The position numbers were made by a program, and so were the translations under genes. The notes below the pieces were generated by a model. That model had not been told where the DNA came from. It saw only the letters and a program-made list of their open reading frames with translations, and ran no database searches. Positions 16,480-25,395 of a stretch of DNA of 35,810 nucleotides are shown one piece after another (position 1 is the stretch's first letter; the number at the start of each line of letters is the position of its first letter). The DNA comes from Gammaproteobacteria bacterium. Its GTDB lineage: Bacteria > Pseudomonadota > Gammaproteobacteria > SZUA-140. The stretch spans positions 1 through 35,810 of the forward strand of contig JADLCS010000008.1 in the NCBI GenBank assembly GCA_020847075.1. Direction: 5' to 3'.

Positions 16480-17805
16480 TCAGACGCCGCCGTTCAGTCT
16501 CGCATCGATCGCCTTGACGGCGGTATCGAGCGCACTGCGCACGTCCGCTCCATGCACGATGTCGTCGAAGGCGTGCTGGAATTCCTCGCTGAGGGCGGGA
16601 TACGCCGGCAGGCCTGGACGCGAGGTCGTCGCGTTTTCGAGCTGGGGCATGAAGAAATGCAGCGGCCCGTCGTCGCGATACAGGGTCGCGCGGGAGGCGG
16701 CGCTGCGCGTCGCGGGGATCCCGTCCGCCGCGGCGGACGTCGCCAGCACCTGTTCCGGCTGCAACAGATATTCGATGAAGCGCATGGCGGCATGCCGGTC
16801 TTTGCAGGTCGCGCTGACCGCCCAGCCCCACCCTCCCTGCGCGGTGCGCGGACCGTGACCGAAATCCGGCAGCGGCAACAGGACGACATCGCCGGGGAAC
16901 CGCGCCTCGTAACGGTGAAACGCGGTGTGATCCCCCCAGGACAGCGCCACCCGCCCGTCCAGGAAGGCGGCGCCATCGTCGCCCATATCGACGTAGCCCT
17001 TCCTGACCCAGGATTGCAGCCGCGACATCGCCGCCACCACCCCCTCCCGGTTCAGGCGCCCGGCCGCGGTCCGGTAGCCGGCGCGGTCCACGAGATCGCC
17101 GCCGGCGGACTGCACCACGGGGAGGAAGGCATAGCTGTACCATTCGCCTTTCGCCGCGAGCCCGAGATCGAGCACCGCCCCGTCCGCGTCCCGCCCCGCC
17201 AGACGCTGCAGCACCCGGTCGAATTCCTCCGCGCTCCATGCCTCCCCGATCGAACCGGGAATACGCGCCCCCGCCGCGCGCAGCAGACTGGGGCGCGCAT
17301 AGATGCCGAGGCCGGTGTCGTAACTGGATACGGTGTACATCCTGCCGTGGTACGAGCCCTGCCCGATCACCGAAGGAAACAGGTCGAGCCGACTGTTGTC
17401 GGTCAACAGCTTATCCAGCGGGATCAGGTAACCGCGCTGGATGTAGTCCTGGATATAAGGTCCGTCGACACCGAGAATATCGGGCAGCGCGCCCGCGTCG
17501 GCCGCCTCCCGGACCCGTCCGGCATAGGACTCCCGGGGCAGGACCTCCAGCGTCACCCGCACCCGGTACTGCATCGCGTTGAAACGCGCGGCCTGCTCCT
17601 GCAGGGTCTCGCGCTCGGCGGCGGAACCGGCCGGCATCCATACCTCGAGCTCGGCGACCGGTTCGTCCCGCGCCGCCGTGGCGGCGGGGCCGGAGTCGCA
17701 CCCCGCGAGCAGCGCCGCTCCGGCGATCAATGCCGCCGCGACCGCGCGGCCGCGGCGGCGGAGACTTCGAAACGAAAGAGCGGCGGCGCGGGACTCCGGA
17801 CGCAT
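16480..17805 (-). CDS. Orphan extracellular solute-binding lipoprotein (family 1 type)
   Basis: A 441-residue exported lipoprotein: Arg-rich n-region, hydrophobic segment 21-34 and lipobox LAG-C36. The mature part looks like a family 1 (sugar-type) ABC solute-binding protein: VAELEVWMPAGSAAERETLQEQAARFNA, then LPDILGVDGPYIQDYI, then MYTVSSYDTGLGIYARPSLLRAAG. Late segments WGWAVSATCKDRHAAMRFIEYLL and DGIPATRSAA also fit. No permease or ATPase for such an importer is nearby; the ABC pair downstream of fabB is an exporter type. It begins one base after the stop of the ankyrin gene (TGA, C, ATG), so the two are surely co-translated. The ligand is unknown. Confidence 0.88.
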   Translation of the reverse strand: MRPESRAAALSFRSLRRRGRAVAAALIAGAALLAGCDSGPAATAARDEPVAELEVWMPAGSAAERETLQEQAARFNAMQYRVRVTLEVLPRESYAGRVREAADAGALPDILGVDGPYIQDYIQRGYLIPLDKLLTDNSRLDLFPSVIGQGSYHGRMYTVSSYDTGLGIYARPSLLRAAGARIPGSIGEAWSAEEFDRVLQRLAGRDADGAVLDLGLAAKGEWYSYAFLPVVQSAGGDLVDRAGYRTAAGRLNREGVVAAMSRLQSWVRKGYVDMGDDGAAFLDGRVALSWGDHTAFHRYEARFPGDVVLLPLPDFGHGPRTAQGGWGWAVSATCKDRHAAMRFIEYLLQPEQVLATSAAADGIPATRSAASRATLYRDDGPLHFFMPQLENATTSRPGLPAYPALSEEFQHAFDDIVHGADVRSALDTAVKAIDARLNGGV

Positions 17806-17806
17806 G

Positions 17807-19471
17807 TCACTCGGAGGTCGCGGCCGTGAGCAGCCGCGCCAGTTCGGCGGGGCTGCCGTCCCGGGCGGCCGCATCCAGCACCGCCGCCGACAGATCCCCG
17901 ATCGTATCCACGGCGGCGCCGTGTTCCAGCAAGGCCCTGGCGATGGACTCGCGTCCGCCCTGCACCGCGAGCCTGAGCGGTGTCACGTCCGGGCGCGCGG
18001 CGAGGTTGACATCGGCCCCATGCGCGAGCAGCAGCTCCACGGCCTCCGCAGAGCCGCCCTCCACGGCCCAATGCAGCGCGCTGCGCCCCTCGCCGTCCCG
18101 GGCATCGGGTCCGGCGCCGGCGTCCAGCAGCAGTCCGAGCATGTCCGTCCGGCCGTTGCGCGCCGCCTCCACCAGCAACGGCGGCGGCGCGCCGTTATTG
18201 ACCAGGGTGGTGATCATGTAGCCACGCGTCAGCGGCGGATCGTTCCGGTTCGGATCCAGTCCCTTGCTCAACAGGGCGCGCATGATATCGAGGTTTCCCG
18301 CGCGCGCGGCCGCGATGCCCGGCGTGTCGCCCTCCCGGTTCGGCAGGCGGATGTCGGCGCCGTGGTCGAGCAGGATCCAGACGGCGTCCATGTCTTCGCG
18401 CCAGATGGCGGTGAGCAGCGCCGTGTCGCCGCGCCCCACGGCGCGCAGCAGCTCGCGCTCGCGTAGCGGCGCGCCGGACGCCTCGATGCGCTGCGCGCTG
18501 AGCCCCCATGGCACATCGTTCACCTCGGCGCCGTGCTCGATCAGCACTTCCACCAAGGCGTGCTCTCCACGGTAGGCAGCGCTCGCCAGCGGCGTGATGC
18601 CCGTGACCGGATCCCGGTAGTCGGGGTCGACGGGCTGTTCGAGGAGACCGGCGAGCTTGTCCGCATCACCGAGCTTGACCGCCCGGAGCAGGGCCTGTTC
18701 CGGACTCAGATCGGCATACGGCGTCTCGTCGCGCGCGCCGGCCCGGAGCAGCTCTTCCGCCGCGGCCGTCATGCCGTTGCGCAGCGCCAGCGTATAGGCC
18801 GTCTCGCCGCGTGCACGCGCGGCGTCGGGAAGCGCGCCATGGGCGAGCAGCCCGCGCACCATGGCCAGACTGTCCGCCGCAGGGAGGTCGCCCGCGACGG
18901 CGCGCATCAGCGGGCTGTAGCCCGTGTTGCCCGCACCCGGCCCGTAACGGTTCGGGTCGGCGCCCCGAGAGAGCAGGGCATCGACGATACGGACGCGATC
19001 GAACCGGATTGCGGCGCTCAACGCGGTTTCACCGTTGCCGTCATAGGCATTCACGTCCGCCCCGGCCTCCAGCAGCAGACGCACGTTGTCCGCCCGCCCT
19101 CTCGCGGCGGCATGCATCAGGGCCGTGACCCCCTCGAGGTCCGCGGCGGAGACGTCCGCGCCGCGGGCGAGCAGCAGGGCCGTGATCGCGGCATCCGCCT
19201 CGCCGGCGGCGGCGATCAGCGCCGTCCGGCCCAGGCCGTCGCGCGACTCCGGGGTCACGCCCTGATCGAGCAACAGACGCACGGTATCGCGCTGGCCGAA
19301 ACGCGCGGCCAGCACCAGGGCCGGATCCCCGCGCGCCGCCGCGGGATCTCCCACGGGCCCGGCGCCCGTCGTGGAAGCCGTATCCGCGCCGGCTGCGAGG
19401 CCAGTCTGGAGACCCGCTGCCAGCAGTCCCGCGAACAGATAAACCGCCATGTGATGATTCGATGCCGCCAT
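17807..19471 (-). CDS. Exported ankyrin-repeat protein
   Basis: The 554-residue protein has a signal peptide (residues 1 to about 30, hydrophobic core VYLFAGLLAAGLQTGLAAG) and then about 12-14 ankyrin repeats to the C-terminus. Examples are GRTALIAAAGEADAAITALL and later SALHWAVEGGSAEAVELLL, each followed by ARGAD or AHGAD-type turns. A less regular stretch sits near the middle. Ankyrin repeats bind proteins, so a periplasmic scaffold or inhibitor role is likely. The ATG at 19471 follows GGAGGGG at proper spacing; an in-frame start 13 codons upstream is unneeded. It is tightly coupled to the solute-binding lipoprotein gene. Confidence 0.9.
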   Translation of the reverse strand: MAASNHHMAVYLFAGLLAAGLQTGLAAGADTASTTGAGPVGDPAAARGDPALVLAARFGQRDTVRLLLDQGVTPESRDGLGRTALIAAAGEADAAITALLLARGADVSAADLEGVTALMHAAARGRADNVRLLLEAGADVNAYDGNGETALSAAIRFDRVRIVDALLSRGADPNRYGPGAGNTGYSPLMRAVAGDLPAADSLAMVRGLLAHGALPDAARARGETAYTLALRNGMTAAAEELLRAGARDETPYADLSPEQALLRAVKLGDADKLAGLLEQPVDPDYRDPVTGITPLASAAYRGEHALVEVLIEHGAEVNDVPWGLSAQRIEASGAPLRERELLRAVGRGDTALLTAIWREDMDAVWILLDHGADIRLPNREGDTPGIAAARAGNLDIMRALLSKGLDPNRNDPPLTRGYMITTLVNNGAPPPLLVEAARNGRTDMLGLLLDAGAGPDARDGEGRSALHWAVEGGSAEAVELLLAHGADVNLAARPDVTPLRLAVQGGRESIARALLEHGAAVDTIGDLSAAVLDAAARDGSPAELARLLTAATSE

Positions 19472-19576
19472 AACCGCCCCTCCGCGATCCGAGGCCCTCA
19501 TCCCGTCCACCCGCGTCGGAAATCGCGGCGGACCCGGCCATTATACCCGAAGGGGGCCGGTCCGGCCGGCCGGACG

Positions 19577-19900
19577 TCAGTATCTGGGCATGGCGGGGTC
19601 GACGACGGCCGCCCAGGCGTCCAGACCGCCCTGCAGATTGATGAGGCTCGTGAAGCCGCGCTGCTCCAGGAAGAGCGCCACCCGCTGACTGCGCATCCCG
19701 TGATGACAGATCAGGACCGTCTCCCGCGCCGGGTCGAGCTCCGCGAGCCGGCCGGGGACACCCGCCATGGGGACATGGACCGAGCCCTCGATATGGCAGT
19801 GGGCGAATTCCCACTCCTCGCGCACATCGAGCAGCAGCGGGGGCGACGCCGCCCCGGCGAGGTGACGCTGCAGGGTCGCGGGACTCATCTGACGGATCAT
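19577..19900 (-). CDS. Single-domain rhodanese-like sulfurtransferase
   Basis: The 107-residue protein is one rhodanese domain. It has LLLDVREEWEFAHCHIEGSVHVPM (residues 22-45), the active-site loop C65-HHGMRS and GGLDAWA near the C-terminus. Such proteins carry persulfide sulfur on the loop cysteine. The loop closely resembles GlpE/PspE-type and thiosulfate-linked small rhodaneses. The ATG at 19900 follows GGGGGTG; a GTG two codons earlier is inside that segment. It lies 39 bases after the ABC permease gene. Confidence 0.92.
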   Translation of the reverse strand: MIRQMSPATLQRHLAGAASPPLLLDVREEWEFAHCHIEGSVHVPMAGVPGRLAELDPARETVLICHHGMRSQRVALFLEQRGFTSLINLQGGLDAWAAVVDPAMPRY

Positions 19901-19939
19901 GGGCACCCCCCGGGGCCAGAATACGAACGATACGGGTCG

Positions 19940-20698
19940 TCAATTTCTCAGGCGGTAACCCCGCCTGAGCAGCACCAGCGTGAGCGACGACAACAGCAGG
20001 AAGGTGATCGTCACCACCGCCAGACTCACGCCCGGATCGACATCGGAACGGCCGATGAAACCATAGCGGAAGCCGTCGATCATGTAGAAAAACGGGTTCA
20101 GTTTCGAAACCTGCTGCCAGAACTCCGGCAGGGAACCGATCGAATAGAACACCCCGCTCAGGAACGACAGGGGGAGGATGATGAAATTCTGAAACCCCGC
20201 CAGTTGATCGAATTTCTCGGCCCAGATGCCCGCGATGACGCCGAGCGTACCGAGCACGGCGCTGCCGGCGAGGGCGAAGGCGACGATGAACGCCGCGCTG
20301 TGCAGCGGCAACGGAACGAACGGCGCCGCGCACAGATATACGGCCAGGCCGACGACCAGCCCCCGCGTCACCGCGGCCAGCATGAAGGCGAGATAGAACT
20401 CCACGTAAGACAGGGGCGTCAGCAGGATAAAGACGATGTTACCGGTGATCTTCGACTGGATCAGGCTGGACGAACTGTTGGAGAACGCGTTCTGAATCAT
20501 GGTCATCATCACCAGACCCGGGACCAGGAAGGTGGCGTAGGCGACATCGCCGAACACCGTGACATGCTGCTCCAGCGCGTGGGAAAACACCAGCAGATAG
20601 AGCAGGGTCGTGATCGCCGGCGCGACCACGGTCTGCAGCACGACCTTGTGGAAACGCAGTATCTCCTTGTAGAACAGGGTCCGGAATCCACGCGACAT
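19940..20698 (-). CDS. ABC-2 type transporter permease (YadH-like)
   Basis: A 252-residue membrane protein with about six hydrophobic spans and typical ABC-2 segments: LFYKEILRFHKVVLQTVVAPAITTLLYLLVF at the start, FLVPGLVMMTMIQNAFSNSSSSLI, then PLSFLSGVFYSIGSLPEFWQ and NPFFYMIDGFRYGFIG. It pairs with the ATPase encoded just upstream: the ATPase stop and this ATG share one base (TGATG). The length and motifs fit E. coli YadH. The substrate is unknown. Confidence 0.93.
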   Translation of the reverse strand: MSRGFRTLFYKEILRFHKVVLQTVVAPAITTLLYLLVFSHALEQHVTVFGDVAYATFLVPGLVMMTMIQNAFSNSSSSLIQSKITGNIVFILLTPLSYVEFYLAFMLAAVTRGLVVGLAVYLCAAPFVPLPLHSAAFIVAFALAGSAVLGTLGVIAGIWAEKFDQLAGFQNFIILPLSFLSGVFYSIGSLPEFWQQVSKLNPFFYMIDGFRYGFIGRSDVDPGVSLAVVTITFLLLSSLTLVLLRRGYRLRN

Positions 20699-21621
20699 CA
20701 GCGGGCCTCGCGCGAGGTCAGATTGATGAAAACATCCTCCAGCCCGGCCCGCTCGGTATGCAGATCGACGATCTCGATACCGGAGCTCTGCAGTTCGTTC
20801 AGCACCGCGACGATGGAATCCGCCGTCTTGTCCAAGGCCAGCTCCAGCATGTTGCCGGCGCGCTTCACGACCTTGCCCGCCAGGGCGTCGGGGACATCGG
20901 ACACCTCGGCGCGGGCGATCACCCTGAGGCGGACGCCCCGTCCCGGCCCCCCCTCCAGCAGGGCCTGCTTGGAATCGAGCGCGATAATCCTCCCGTGATC
21001 GAGGATGGCGATACGATCGCACAGCGATTCCGCCTCCTCGAGATAGTGGGTGGTGAGGATGATGGTATGCCCCTGACGATGCAGTCTCTGGATGAACCCC
21101 CACAACAGCTTGCGCAGCTCGACGTCGACGCCGGCGGTGGGTTCGTCCAGGACCAGCACCGGGGGCCTGTGCACCAGCGCCTGCGCGATCAGGACCCGGC
21201 GTTTCATGCCGCCGGAAAGGGAGCGCATATTGCTGTCGGCGCGGTCGGTGAGCTTCAACTCGGCCAGCAGCTCGTCGATCCAGGCGTCATTTTCCCGCCC
21301 GAGCCCGAAATAACCGCCCTGGATCCGCAGCGTTTCCCGCACGGTGAAGAACGGATCGAACACCAGCTCCTGCGGCACCACGCCGAGATTCCGCCGCGCC
21401 GCGCGATAATCCGCCACCACGTCGTGCCCCATGACCGCGACCCGCCCGGAATCGGCGCGGCTCAATCCGGCCATGATGTTGATCAGGGTGGATTTGCCCG
21501 CCCCATTGGGTCCGAGCAGGCCGAAGAATTCGCCTTGCCCGATCGCGAGATCGACCCCCTGCAGGGCCTGCACCCCGGGGTAACCCTTGATCACGCCCTG
21601 CACCGAAACCGCCGTTGTCAC
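20698..21621 (-). CDS. ABC transporter ATP-binding protein (YadG-like)
   Basis: A 307-residue ATPase with Walker A GPNGAGKS (37-44), signature LSGGMK (135-140) and Walker B VLVLDEPT (155-162). A Q-loop (VVPQE, 81-85) and H-loop (TTHYLEEAE) are also present. The C-terminal extension is of the type seen in ABC-2 exporters. The GTG start at 21621 follows GGGAGG at good spacing and gives almost exactly the YadG length (308); a long upstream open extension has no Shine-Dalgarno and is Gly/Pro/Arg-rich. It overlaps the permease start. Confidence 0.94.
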   Translation of the reverse strand: MTTAVSVQGVIKGYPGVQALQGVDLAIGQGEFFGLLGPNGAGKSTLINIMAGLSRADSGRVAVMGHDVVADYRAARRNLGVVPQELVFDPFFTVRETLRIQGGYFGLGRENDAWIDELLAELKLTDRADSNMRSLSGGMKRRVLIAQALVHRPPVLVLDEPTAGVDVELRKLLWGFIQRLHRQGHTIILTTHYLEEAESLCDRIAILDHGRIIALDSKQALLEGGPGRGVRLRVIARAEVSDVPDALAGKVVKRAGNMLELALDKTADSIVAVLNELQSSGIEIVDLHTERAGLEDVFINLTSREAR

Positions 21622-21715
21622 CCGGGCCTCCCGTCGTGGCGGCCCGGGCCCACCGCCCGCCGCACCAGCCCGCCATTCTAGCGCAAACGGACGCGAAGGG
21701 CGTGGACCCGCGAGG

Positions 21716-22027
21716 CTAACCCCGGTCGCCCCCGCACTTCCAACAGGTCTCGAAGGTCCCCGGATTATCCTCACCGCAGGCGGCGCAGCGCCATCCGTTC
21801 CCCTGTCCCGTCGCCGCCCGCTCGAATACCCCGATGATCGCCGTCGCCCGCTTTACATCGGTCTCGTCGAACAGCCACAGGGTCGGGTAGGTATGGGTGA
21901 ACGGGAGCTCCCCGACGCCGCCCTGCAGGTTTTCATTGGAGATGTAATGCGCGATACCGGCCTGCTCGAGCAGATGAGACAACAGGTAGGCCTGCTGCAG
22001 ATCGGCGGCCGTATACAGCTTTTTCAT
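21716..22027 (-). CDS. DUF2007 protein with C-terminal RanBP2-type zinc finger
   Basis: A 103-residue protein. Residues 1-70 match the DUF2007 (putative signal-transducing) fold: KKLYTAADLQQAYLLSHLLEQAGIAHYISNENLQGGVGELPF and PTLWLFDETDVKRATAII. Residues 79-98 carry two CxxC pairs (CAAC and CWKC) with the exact W-x-C-x2-C-x3-N-x6-C-x2-C pattern of RanBP2-type zinc fingers, which in eukaryotes bind RNA or ubiquitin. It sits between the HDOD gene (30 bases upstream) and the ABC ATPase. The function is unknown. Confidence 0.87.
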   Translation of the reverse strand: MKKLYTAADLQQAYLLSHLLEQAGIAHYISNENLQGGVGELPFTHTYPTLWLFDETDVKRATAIIGVFERAATGQGNGWRCAACGEDNPGTFETCWKCGGDRG

Positions 22028-22057
22028 CCGCCGCGTATCCCGTACGATCCGCGCGCG

Positions 22058-22990
22058 TCAGTGGGAATCGAGTTCCTTTTTACGGTGTTCGTAAAGATGC
22101 CTCTCCTGCTCGGTGTATTCGGACGGCACCACATGCACGTAGGCGCTGAGCCCGATGGACTGGAATTGCCCGGCGATCGTCGATCCCGCCGTCCTGGCAT
22201 AGAGGATCCCCTCTGGGTCCGGCATGGGTGATTCTATGATGAGCTTTCCATGCCGGGAAAAACTGATGTCGACGACCGCGTGGGCGAGGTCCACGACCGC
22301 CGCCAGCGACAACTCGTCCTTCTTCACGAATCTGAAATAGGAATGGTCGATGATCTCGCCCAGGGCCGGCGGCAGGCCGAATGCCTCGATGAGACGGCCG
22401 CCGACCCAGGGATAGTGATGCGCGACGAATTCGGGCCCCAGCACACGACCCGATTGCCGCTCGTACAATGCCATGATCACCTTGCCGATCTCGAGAAACA
22501 GTCCGGCCAGACCCACGGTGCTGCGTTCTTCCGGCTTCAGCCCGAATTCGAGCGCGAGGAGTTCGGCCAGTTTGCTGGTGGCGAAATTACGCGCGAACAC
22601 CCGGCGCAGATCCTCGGTGTCGGCCAGCGCCATCAGCGCGATGAAGATCGCCAGGCTGCGCGTGGTGTCGACGCCCAGGTGGGTGACGACATCGATGAAT
22701 TTGGTGATCTTGCCGGAGCGCGACTTCCCATAGTAGTTGGAGTTCGCGACGCTGAACAACCTGACCGAGACCGTTTCGCCGAGCTTTTCCTTCAGCGCCT
22801 CGATCTCGGCCGGGCGCGCCCTTTCGTCGTCGAGGACATTGAGGACCTTGACATCGAAACCCAGGTGGAGGTCGTCGAGGCCCTGGCGGATCTCCTCGAG
22901 TATCTGCCCGTCGTCGGGCGCGGACTCCTCCGTCAGCTCCACCGACGCGGGAACGTCCGCCGCCGGCTCGTCAGGCGGATCGTTCTGCAT
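22058..22990 (-). CDS. HDOD-type regulator, second copy in the window
   Basis: A 310-residue protein with an acidic N-terminus (1-30) and an HDOD-like helical domain. Visible blocks are VSVRLFSVANSNYYGKSRSGKITKFIDVVTHLGVDTTRSLAIFIAL, then VGLAGLFLEIGKVIMALYE and GGRLIEAFGLPPALGEIIDHS. The HD pair is degenerate (LE at the expected site). Sequence similarity to the HDOD protein at 11521-12432 is limited to the fold. It starts 71 bases after fabB on the same strand without an obvious Shine-Dalgarno. Confidence 0.85.
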   Translation of the reverse strand: MQNDPPDEPAADVPASVELTEESAPDDGQILEEIRQGLDDLHLGFDVKVLNVLDDERARPAEIEALKEKLGETVSVRLFSVANSNYYGKSRSGKITKFIDVVTHLGVDTTRSLAIFIALMALADTEDLRRVFARNFATSKLAELLALEFGLKPEERSTVGLAGLFLEIGKVIMALYERQSGRVLGPEFVAHHYPWVGGRLIEAFGLPPALGEIIDHSYFRFVKKDELSLAAVVDLAHAVVDISFSRHGKLIIESPMPDPEGILYARTAGSTIAGQFQSIGLSAYVHVVPSEYTEQERHLYEHRKKELDSH

Positions 22991-23061
22991 GGCCGGGATC
23001 GCCGGGGGCGGATATCATGTCGTTCTCCCATGCGCGCGCCGCCGACCCGGCAGGCGGACAT

Positions 23062-24279
23062 TCAAGAGGAAAAACGCTCAAAAACCAGGGCGGCGTTCGT
23101 ACCGCCGAAACCGAAACTGTTGCTCATCACCCGATCCAGGGTGACGCCGTCGCGACAGGTGGTGACGATCGGCATGCCTTCGGCGGCCGAATCGAGGTGT
23201 TCGATGTTGGCGGATCCCGCGATGAAGTCTTTCCGCATCATCAGCAGGCTGTAGATGGCCTCGTGCACACCGGCGGCGCCGAGCGCGTGCCCGGTCAGCG
23301 ATTTGGTCGACGACATAAAGGGGATCGCGGTGCCGAACACCTCGCGAATCGCCTCCAGTTCCTTGATGTCGCCCGCCTGGGTGCTGGTGCCGTGGGTATT
23401 GATGTAATCGATCGGGCCGTCGATCGTGGCCAGCGCCTGGCGCATGCAGCGCACGGCGCCGTCGCCGGACGGCGCGACCATGTCGTAACCGTCGGAGGTC
23501 GCGCCGTAGCCGGTGATTTCGGCGTAGATCCGCGCACCGCGCGCCCGGGCATGCTCGAGCGACTCCAGCACCAGCATGCCGCCGCCGCCCGAGATGACGA
23601 AGCCGTCACGGTCGCGATCGTAAGGCCGCGAGGCGCGTTCCGGGGTCTCGTTGTATTTGGCGGAGAGGGCGCCCATGGCGTCGAACAGCAGCGTCATGGT
23701 CCAGTCGACCTCTTCGCCACCGCCCGCGAAGATCACGTCCTGCTTGCCGGACTGGATCAGCTCGCAGCCGTTGCCGATGCAATGCGCGCTGGTCGAACAG
23801 GCGGAGCTGATCGAATAGCTGACGCCCTTGATCTTGAATGCGGTGGACAGATTCGCCGAGGTCGTGCTGCCCATGGTGCGCGGGACCATATACGGGCCGA
23901 CGCCGCGCACGCCACGCTTCCGGAGCGCCTCCACGGCCTGCAGAAAATTCCGATTGGAGGCGCCGCCGGAGCCCGTCACCAGGCCGGTGCGCGGATGCGA
24001 CACCTCCTGCTCCCGCAGCCCCGCGTCCGCGATGGCCTGCGCCAGCGCGATATGGCCGAAGGCCGCGGCGTCCCCCATGAACCGCAGTACCCTGCGATCG
24101 ATGTGTTCGGCCGGATCCAGCCGGATCGGGCCATAGACCCGGGAACGCAGCCCGAGTTCGGCGTACTCCTCGCTGTAGGCGATGCCGGAGCGGCCCTGCC
24201 GCAGAGAGGCGGTAACCTCCTCCGCATCGTTCCCGAGGCTCGATACGATGCCCAGCCCTGTGACTACGACCCGTCGCAT
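23062..24279 (-). CDS. fabB: 3-oxoacyl-ACP synthase I
   Basis: FabB elongates unsaturated acyl-ACP made by FabA. The 405-residue product has the catalytic residues C161 ([10 protein letters not shown]), H296 (THGTSTQ), K326 and H331 ([11 protein letters not shown]), offset by exactly two from E. coli C163, H298, K328 and H333. The C-terminal [10 protein letters not shown] block is present. AGGGG precedes the ATG. It starts 14 bases after fabA: the canonical gammaproteobacterial fabAB operon for anaerobic unsaturated fatty-acid synthesis. Confidence 0.97.
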   Translation of the reverse strand: MRRVVVTGLGIVSSLGNDAEEVTASLRQGRSGIAYSEEYAELGLRSRVYGPIRLDPAEHIDRRVLRFMGDAAAFGHIALAQAIADAGLREQEVSHPRTGLVTGSGGASNRNFLQAVEALRKRGVRGVGPYMVPRTMGSTTSANLSTAFKIKGVSYSISSACSTSAHCIGNGCELIQSGKQDVIFAGGGEEVDWTMTLLFDAMGALSAKYNETPERASRPYDRDRDGFVISGGGGMLVLESLEHARARGARIYAEITGYGATSDGYDMVAPSGDGAVRCMRQALATIDGPIDYINTHGTSTQAGDIKELEAIREVFGTAIPFMSSTKSLTGHALGAAGVHEAIYSLLMMRKDFIAGSANIEHLDSAAEGMPIVTTCRDGVTLDRVMSNSFGFGGTNAALVFERFSS

Positions 24280-24293
24280 GATCCCCTGTCGAC

Positions 24294-24812
24294 TCAAAAA
24301 CTGTCCTTGGAAGTGAACAGCCCCACCCGCAGATCGCTGGCCATATAAATCTGCTGTCCGTCCGCCTCCAGCACCGCGTCGGCGATGCCCATGACCAGTT
24401 TGCGTAAAATAACCCGTTTCAGCTCGACGCGGTAGGTCACGAGGCGGGTTTGCGGGGTGATCTGCCCCGAAAACTTCACATCGCCGGCGCCCAGGGCCCG
24501 CCCCTGCCCCGGCTGACCCAGCCAGCCGAGGAAAAACCCCACCAGTTGCCACATGGCGTCGAGCCCCAGACAACCCGGCATGACGGGATCCCCCTCGAAG
24601 TGGCAGGCGAAAAACCAGAGCTCGGGTGTGATATCCAGTTCGGCGACGACCTCACCCTTGCCGTGGCGCCCGCCGTTCTCCGTGATGCGCGCGATACGGT
24701 CGAACATCAGCATCGGGGGCAACGGCAATTGTGCGTTCCCCGGCCCGAACAACCGGCCGTGACCGCATTCGAGCAGATCGGCCTTGGAATAGCTGTCTTT
24801 TTTTGATGACAC
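24294..24812 (-). CDS. fabA: 3-hydroxydecanoyl-ACP dehydratase/isomerase
   Basis: FabA dehydrates 3-hydroxydecanoyl-ACP and isomerises the product to cis-3-decenoyl-ACP. The sequence closely follows E. coli FabA, with catalytic H71 ([12 protein letters not shown]) and D85 ([10 protein letters not shown]). I place the start at a GTG at 24812, which gives 172 residues, identical to the E. coli length, and aligns [10 protein letters not shown] with its N-terminus. Upstream in-frame ATGs would add 21-28 unrelated residues and lie at or before the likely transcription start. No good Shine-Dalgarno precedes the GTG. Confidence 0.95.
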   Translation of the reverse strand: MSSKKDSYSKADLLECGHGRLFGPGNAQLPLPPMLMFDRIARITENGGRHGKGEVVAELDITPELWFFACHFEGDPVMPGCLGLDAMWQLVGFFLGWLGQPGQGRALGAGDVKFSGQITPQTRLVTYRVELKRVILRKLVMGIADAVLEADGQQIYMASDLRVGLFTSKDSF

Positions 24813-24888
24813 GGAATCTTGGCGTTTTATGAAAGGATTCGGACACCCCGCCCCTTCGTGGCCGGGTTCTGACATTGGAACCATCGTC

Positions 24889-24897
24889 ATTATCACA
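24889..24897 (-). promoter_or_regulatory. Candidate fabAB promoter -10
   Basis: On the minus strand TGTGATAAT reads as an extended -10 (TGn then GATAAT), about 75 bases upstream of the fabA GTG. The -35 is weak. Its position argues against the upstream ATG starts of fabA. Confidence 0.4.
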
Positions 24898-24955
24898 CTA
24901 GGCGCGCGGCGTTACGGAACCTTGACCGCGCAGCGCGCGGATGCGGTGGCGCGCA

Positions 24956-24983
24956 ATAAAAACCCCGTCACGAAGACGGGGTC
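24956..24983 (-). terminator. Intrinsic terminator of the histone-fold gene
   Basis: Arms CCCCGTC (24963-24969) and GACGGGG (24975-24981) with a 5-base loop are followed on the minus strand by TTTTTATT. It insulates the upstream histone-fold gene from fabAB. Confidence 0.88.
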
Positions 24984-25109
24984 GCATGGAATCTGCCGCG
25001 ATACCGGGATCCGTCGCCTTCCGGCGTGAACACATCGCGTCTGTACTTTCGCACGCGACGGGAACACCGACCTGCGCGCGTGATCGCCCCGGCACAGCAG
25101 GCCGCCGTC

Positions 25110-25301
25110 TCAGGAAAAATCCCTGTCCTTCACGGTCTTGCGCCCGTCATTGCGCGCATTCTCGATCGCGCGATCGCACATCTCGCGAATCTTGTCCGAC
25201 ATGACGTCGAAGACGCCCGACGAGGTATTCATCTCGGATTTTTCGCGTATGTAGGTTTTGATCTTAGAAGCCACTACTAGAACTTCCTTCTTATCCGTCA
25301 T
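25110..25301 (-). CDS. Bacterial histone-fold protein
   Basis: The 63-residue basic/acidic protein fits a single histone fold. Helix 1 is about residues 6-21 (VLVVASKIKTYIREKS), loop 1 is EMNTSS, helix 2 about 27-51 (GVFDVMSDKIREMCDRAIEN onward), loop 2 is RKTV and a very short helix 3 is KDRDF. RKTVKDRD matches the histone RxTxxxxD signature (the Arg-Thr pair and Arg-Asp clamp) exactly. Short histones of this kind are known in Bdellovibrio (Bd0055) and some other bacteria, where they bind DNA as dimers. I chose the ATG at 25301 because AGGAG lies nine bases upstream. The gene is monocistronic, with its own promoter and strong terminator. Its in vivo role is unknown. Confidence 0.85.
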   Translation of the reverse strand: MTDKKEVLVVASKIKTYIREKSEMNTSSGVFDVMSDKIREMCDRAIENARNDGRKTVKDRDFS

Positions 25302-25395
25302 TGCTCTGATCTCCTGGTTTGTCGCCACTGCTCGCCGTGGCATGCATGAACGCTCGACTTGGATCGGCCACGGTTGAAACCTTCACCGACGGCAA

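Noticed and set aside
12456-16517. A 1353-codon open frame on the plus strand
   Set aside because: It lies opposite hrpA, whose helicase motifs are unmistakable. The plus frame gives a Gln/Arg/Gly-rich sequence with no domain, as expected of a shadow in GC-rich DNA.
18533-20998. Long plus-strand open frame opposite the ankyrin, rhodanese and ABC genes
   Set aside because: It spans several well-supported minus-strand genes and has a low-complexity product, so it is a composition artefact.
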